Shown: positions 23,351 through 23,434 of the stretch, one piece after another
How positions within the stretch are numbered: the first letter of the stretch is position 1
Layout of the letters: each line of letters opens with the position of its first letter
Origin: an uncultured Oscillospiraceae bacterium
Lineage (GTDB): Bacteria; Bacillota; Clostridia; Oscillospirales; Oscillospiraceae
DNA length: 23,434 nucleotides
Assembly (NCBI GenBank): GCA_900756575.1
Contig: CAAEKQ010000128.1
Coordinates: forward strand, 1-23,434
Direction of reading: 5' to 3'
Notes under the pieces: generated by a model
Database searches by the model: none
Told to the model about the DNA's origin: nothing
What the model saw: only the letters and a program-made list of their open reading frames with translations
Position numbers and translations under genes: made by a program

Positions 23351-23430
23351 TTTTTCGTCAGAAAAAGGTGGAAAACCGCAGGAATACTTTGTGTATTTCA
23401 AGGTTTTCCGAACGAATTTCTGGCGGAAAA
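23351..23430. repeat. 80-base imperfect palindrome at the right edge
   Basis: Three nested stems share one centre. The outer arms are 14 bases (23351-23364 with 23417-23430), the middle arms are GGAAAACC/GGTTTTCC (23370-23377 with 23402-23409) and the inner arms GGAATAC/GTATTTC (23381-23387 with 23393-23399), around a TTTGT loop. The three non-Watson-Crick pairs are all G-T on the plus strand. It may be a mobile or scattered palindromic element, or a structured RNA or terminator for a plus-strand transcript whose rest is outside the window. Confidence 0.6.
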
Positions 23431-23434
23431 GATC

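Overview
The window looks like a chromosomal housekeeping block from an endospore-forming, anaerobic Firmicute, most likely a clostridium of the Oscillospirales (Oscillospiraceae/Ruminococcaceae type). The grounds are gene content and order (tig-clpP-clpX-lon-engB; lepB-rbgA-rnhB-yraN; pcrA-yunB-ligA), sporulation-linked proteins (YunB, a SleB-type hydrolase), strong Shine-Dalgarno sites, sigma-A promoters of TTGACA/TATAAT type, and GC-rich codon third positions. The species assignment is inference. No mobile element, CRISPR array, tRNA, rRNA or phage gene was seen.

Layout. (1) 1-1426, minus: a coupled pair of M16 peptidase-like genes, the second cut by the window start. (2) 1597-3638, plus: prmA (ribosomal protein L11 methyltransferase) overlapping a membrane-anchored, divergent glycoside-hydrolase-like protein, closed by a strong terminator. 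A divergent promoter pair sits between blocks 1 and 2. (3) 3708-4331, minus: a secreted SleB-family cell-wall hydrolase behind a near-consensus promoter, followed upstream by the only long gene-free stretch (4332-4903), which is AT-rich and contains recurring GTAAC words. (4) 4904-9948, minus: pcrA, yunB and ligA, with a clear promoter and a clear terminator. (5) 10116-16508, minus: tig, clpP, clpX, lon and engB, the protein-quality-control cluster (ribosome-bound chaperone, ClpXP and Lon proteases, and a ribosome-assembly GTPase). (6) 16700-21322, minus: lepB, rbgA, rnhB, yraN, thrC and a metallophosphoesterase, tightly packed with short overlaps and an extended -10 promoter ahead of lepB. 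(7) 21503-23184, minus: an ECF-type sigma factor translationally coupled to a single-pass membrane protein that is probably its anti-sigma factor, with a candidate autoregulated promoter. (8) 23351-23430: a long imperfect palindrome at the right edge.

Nearly everything is conserved core machinery: translation and ribosome assembly (PrmA, EngB, RbgA), protein folding, export and turnover (Tig, ClpP, ClpX, Lon, LepB), DNA repair (PcrA, LigA, RNase HII), plus threonine synthesis. Genes within each block are joined by ATGA/TGATG overlaps, and several ribosome-binding sites are embedded in the last codons of the preceding gene. The less understood parts are the sigma/anti-sigma pair with its promoter repeats, the PrmA-coupled membrane protein, the AT-rich gap at 4332-4842, and the palindrome at 23351-23430. 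I found no convincing wholly new system.
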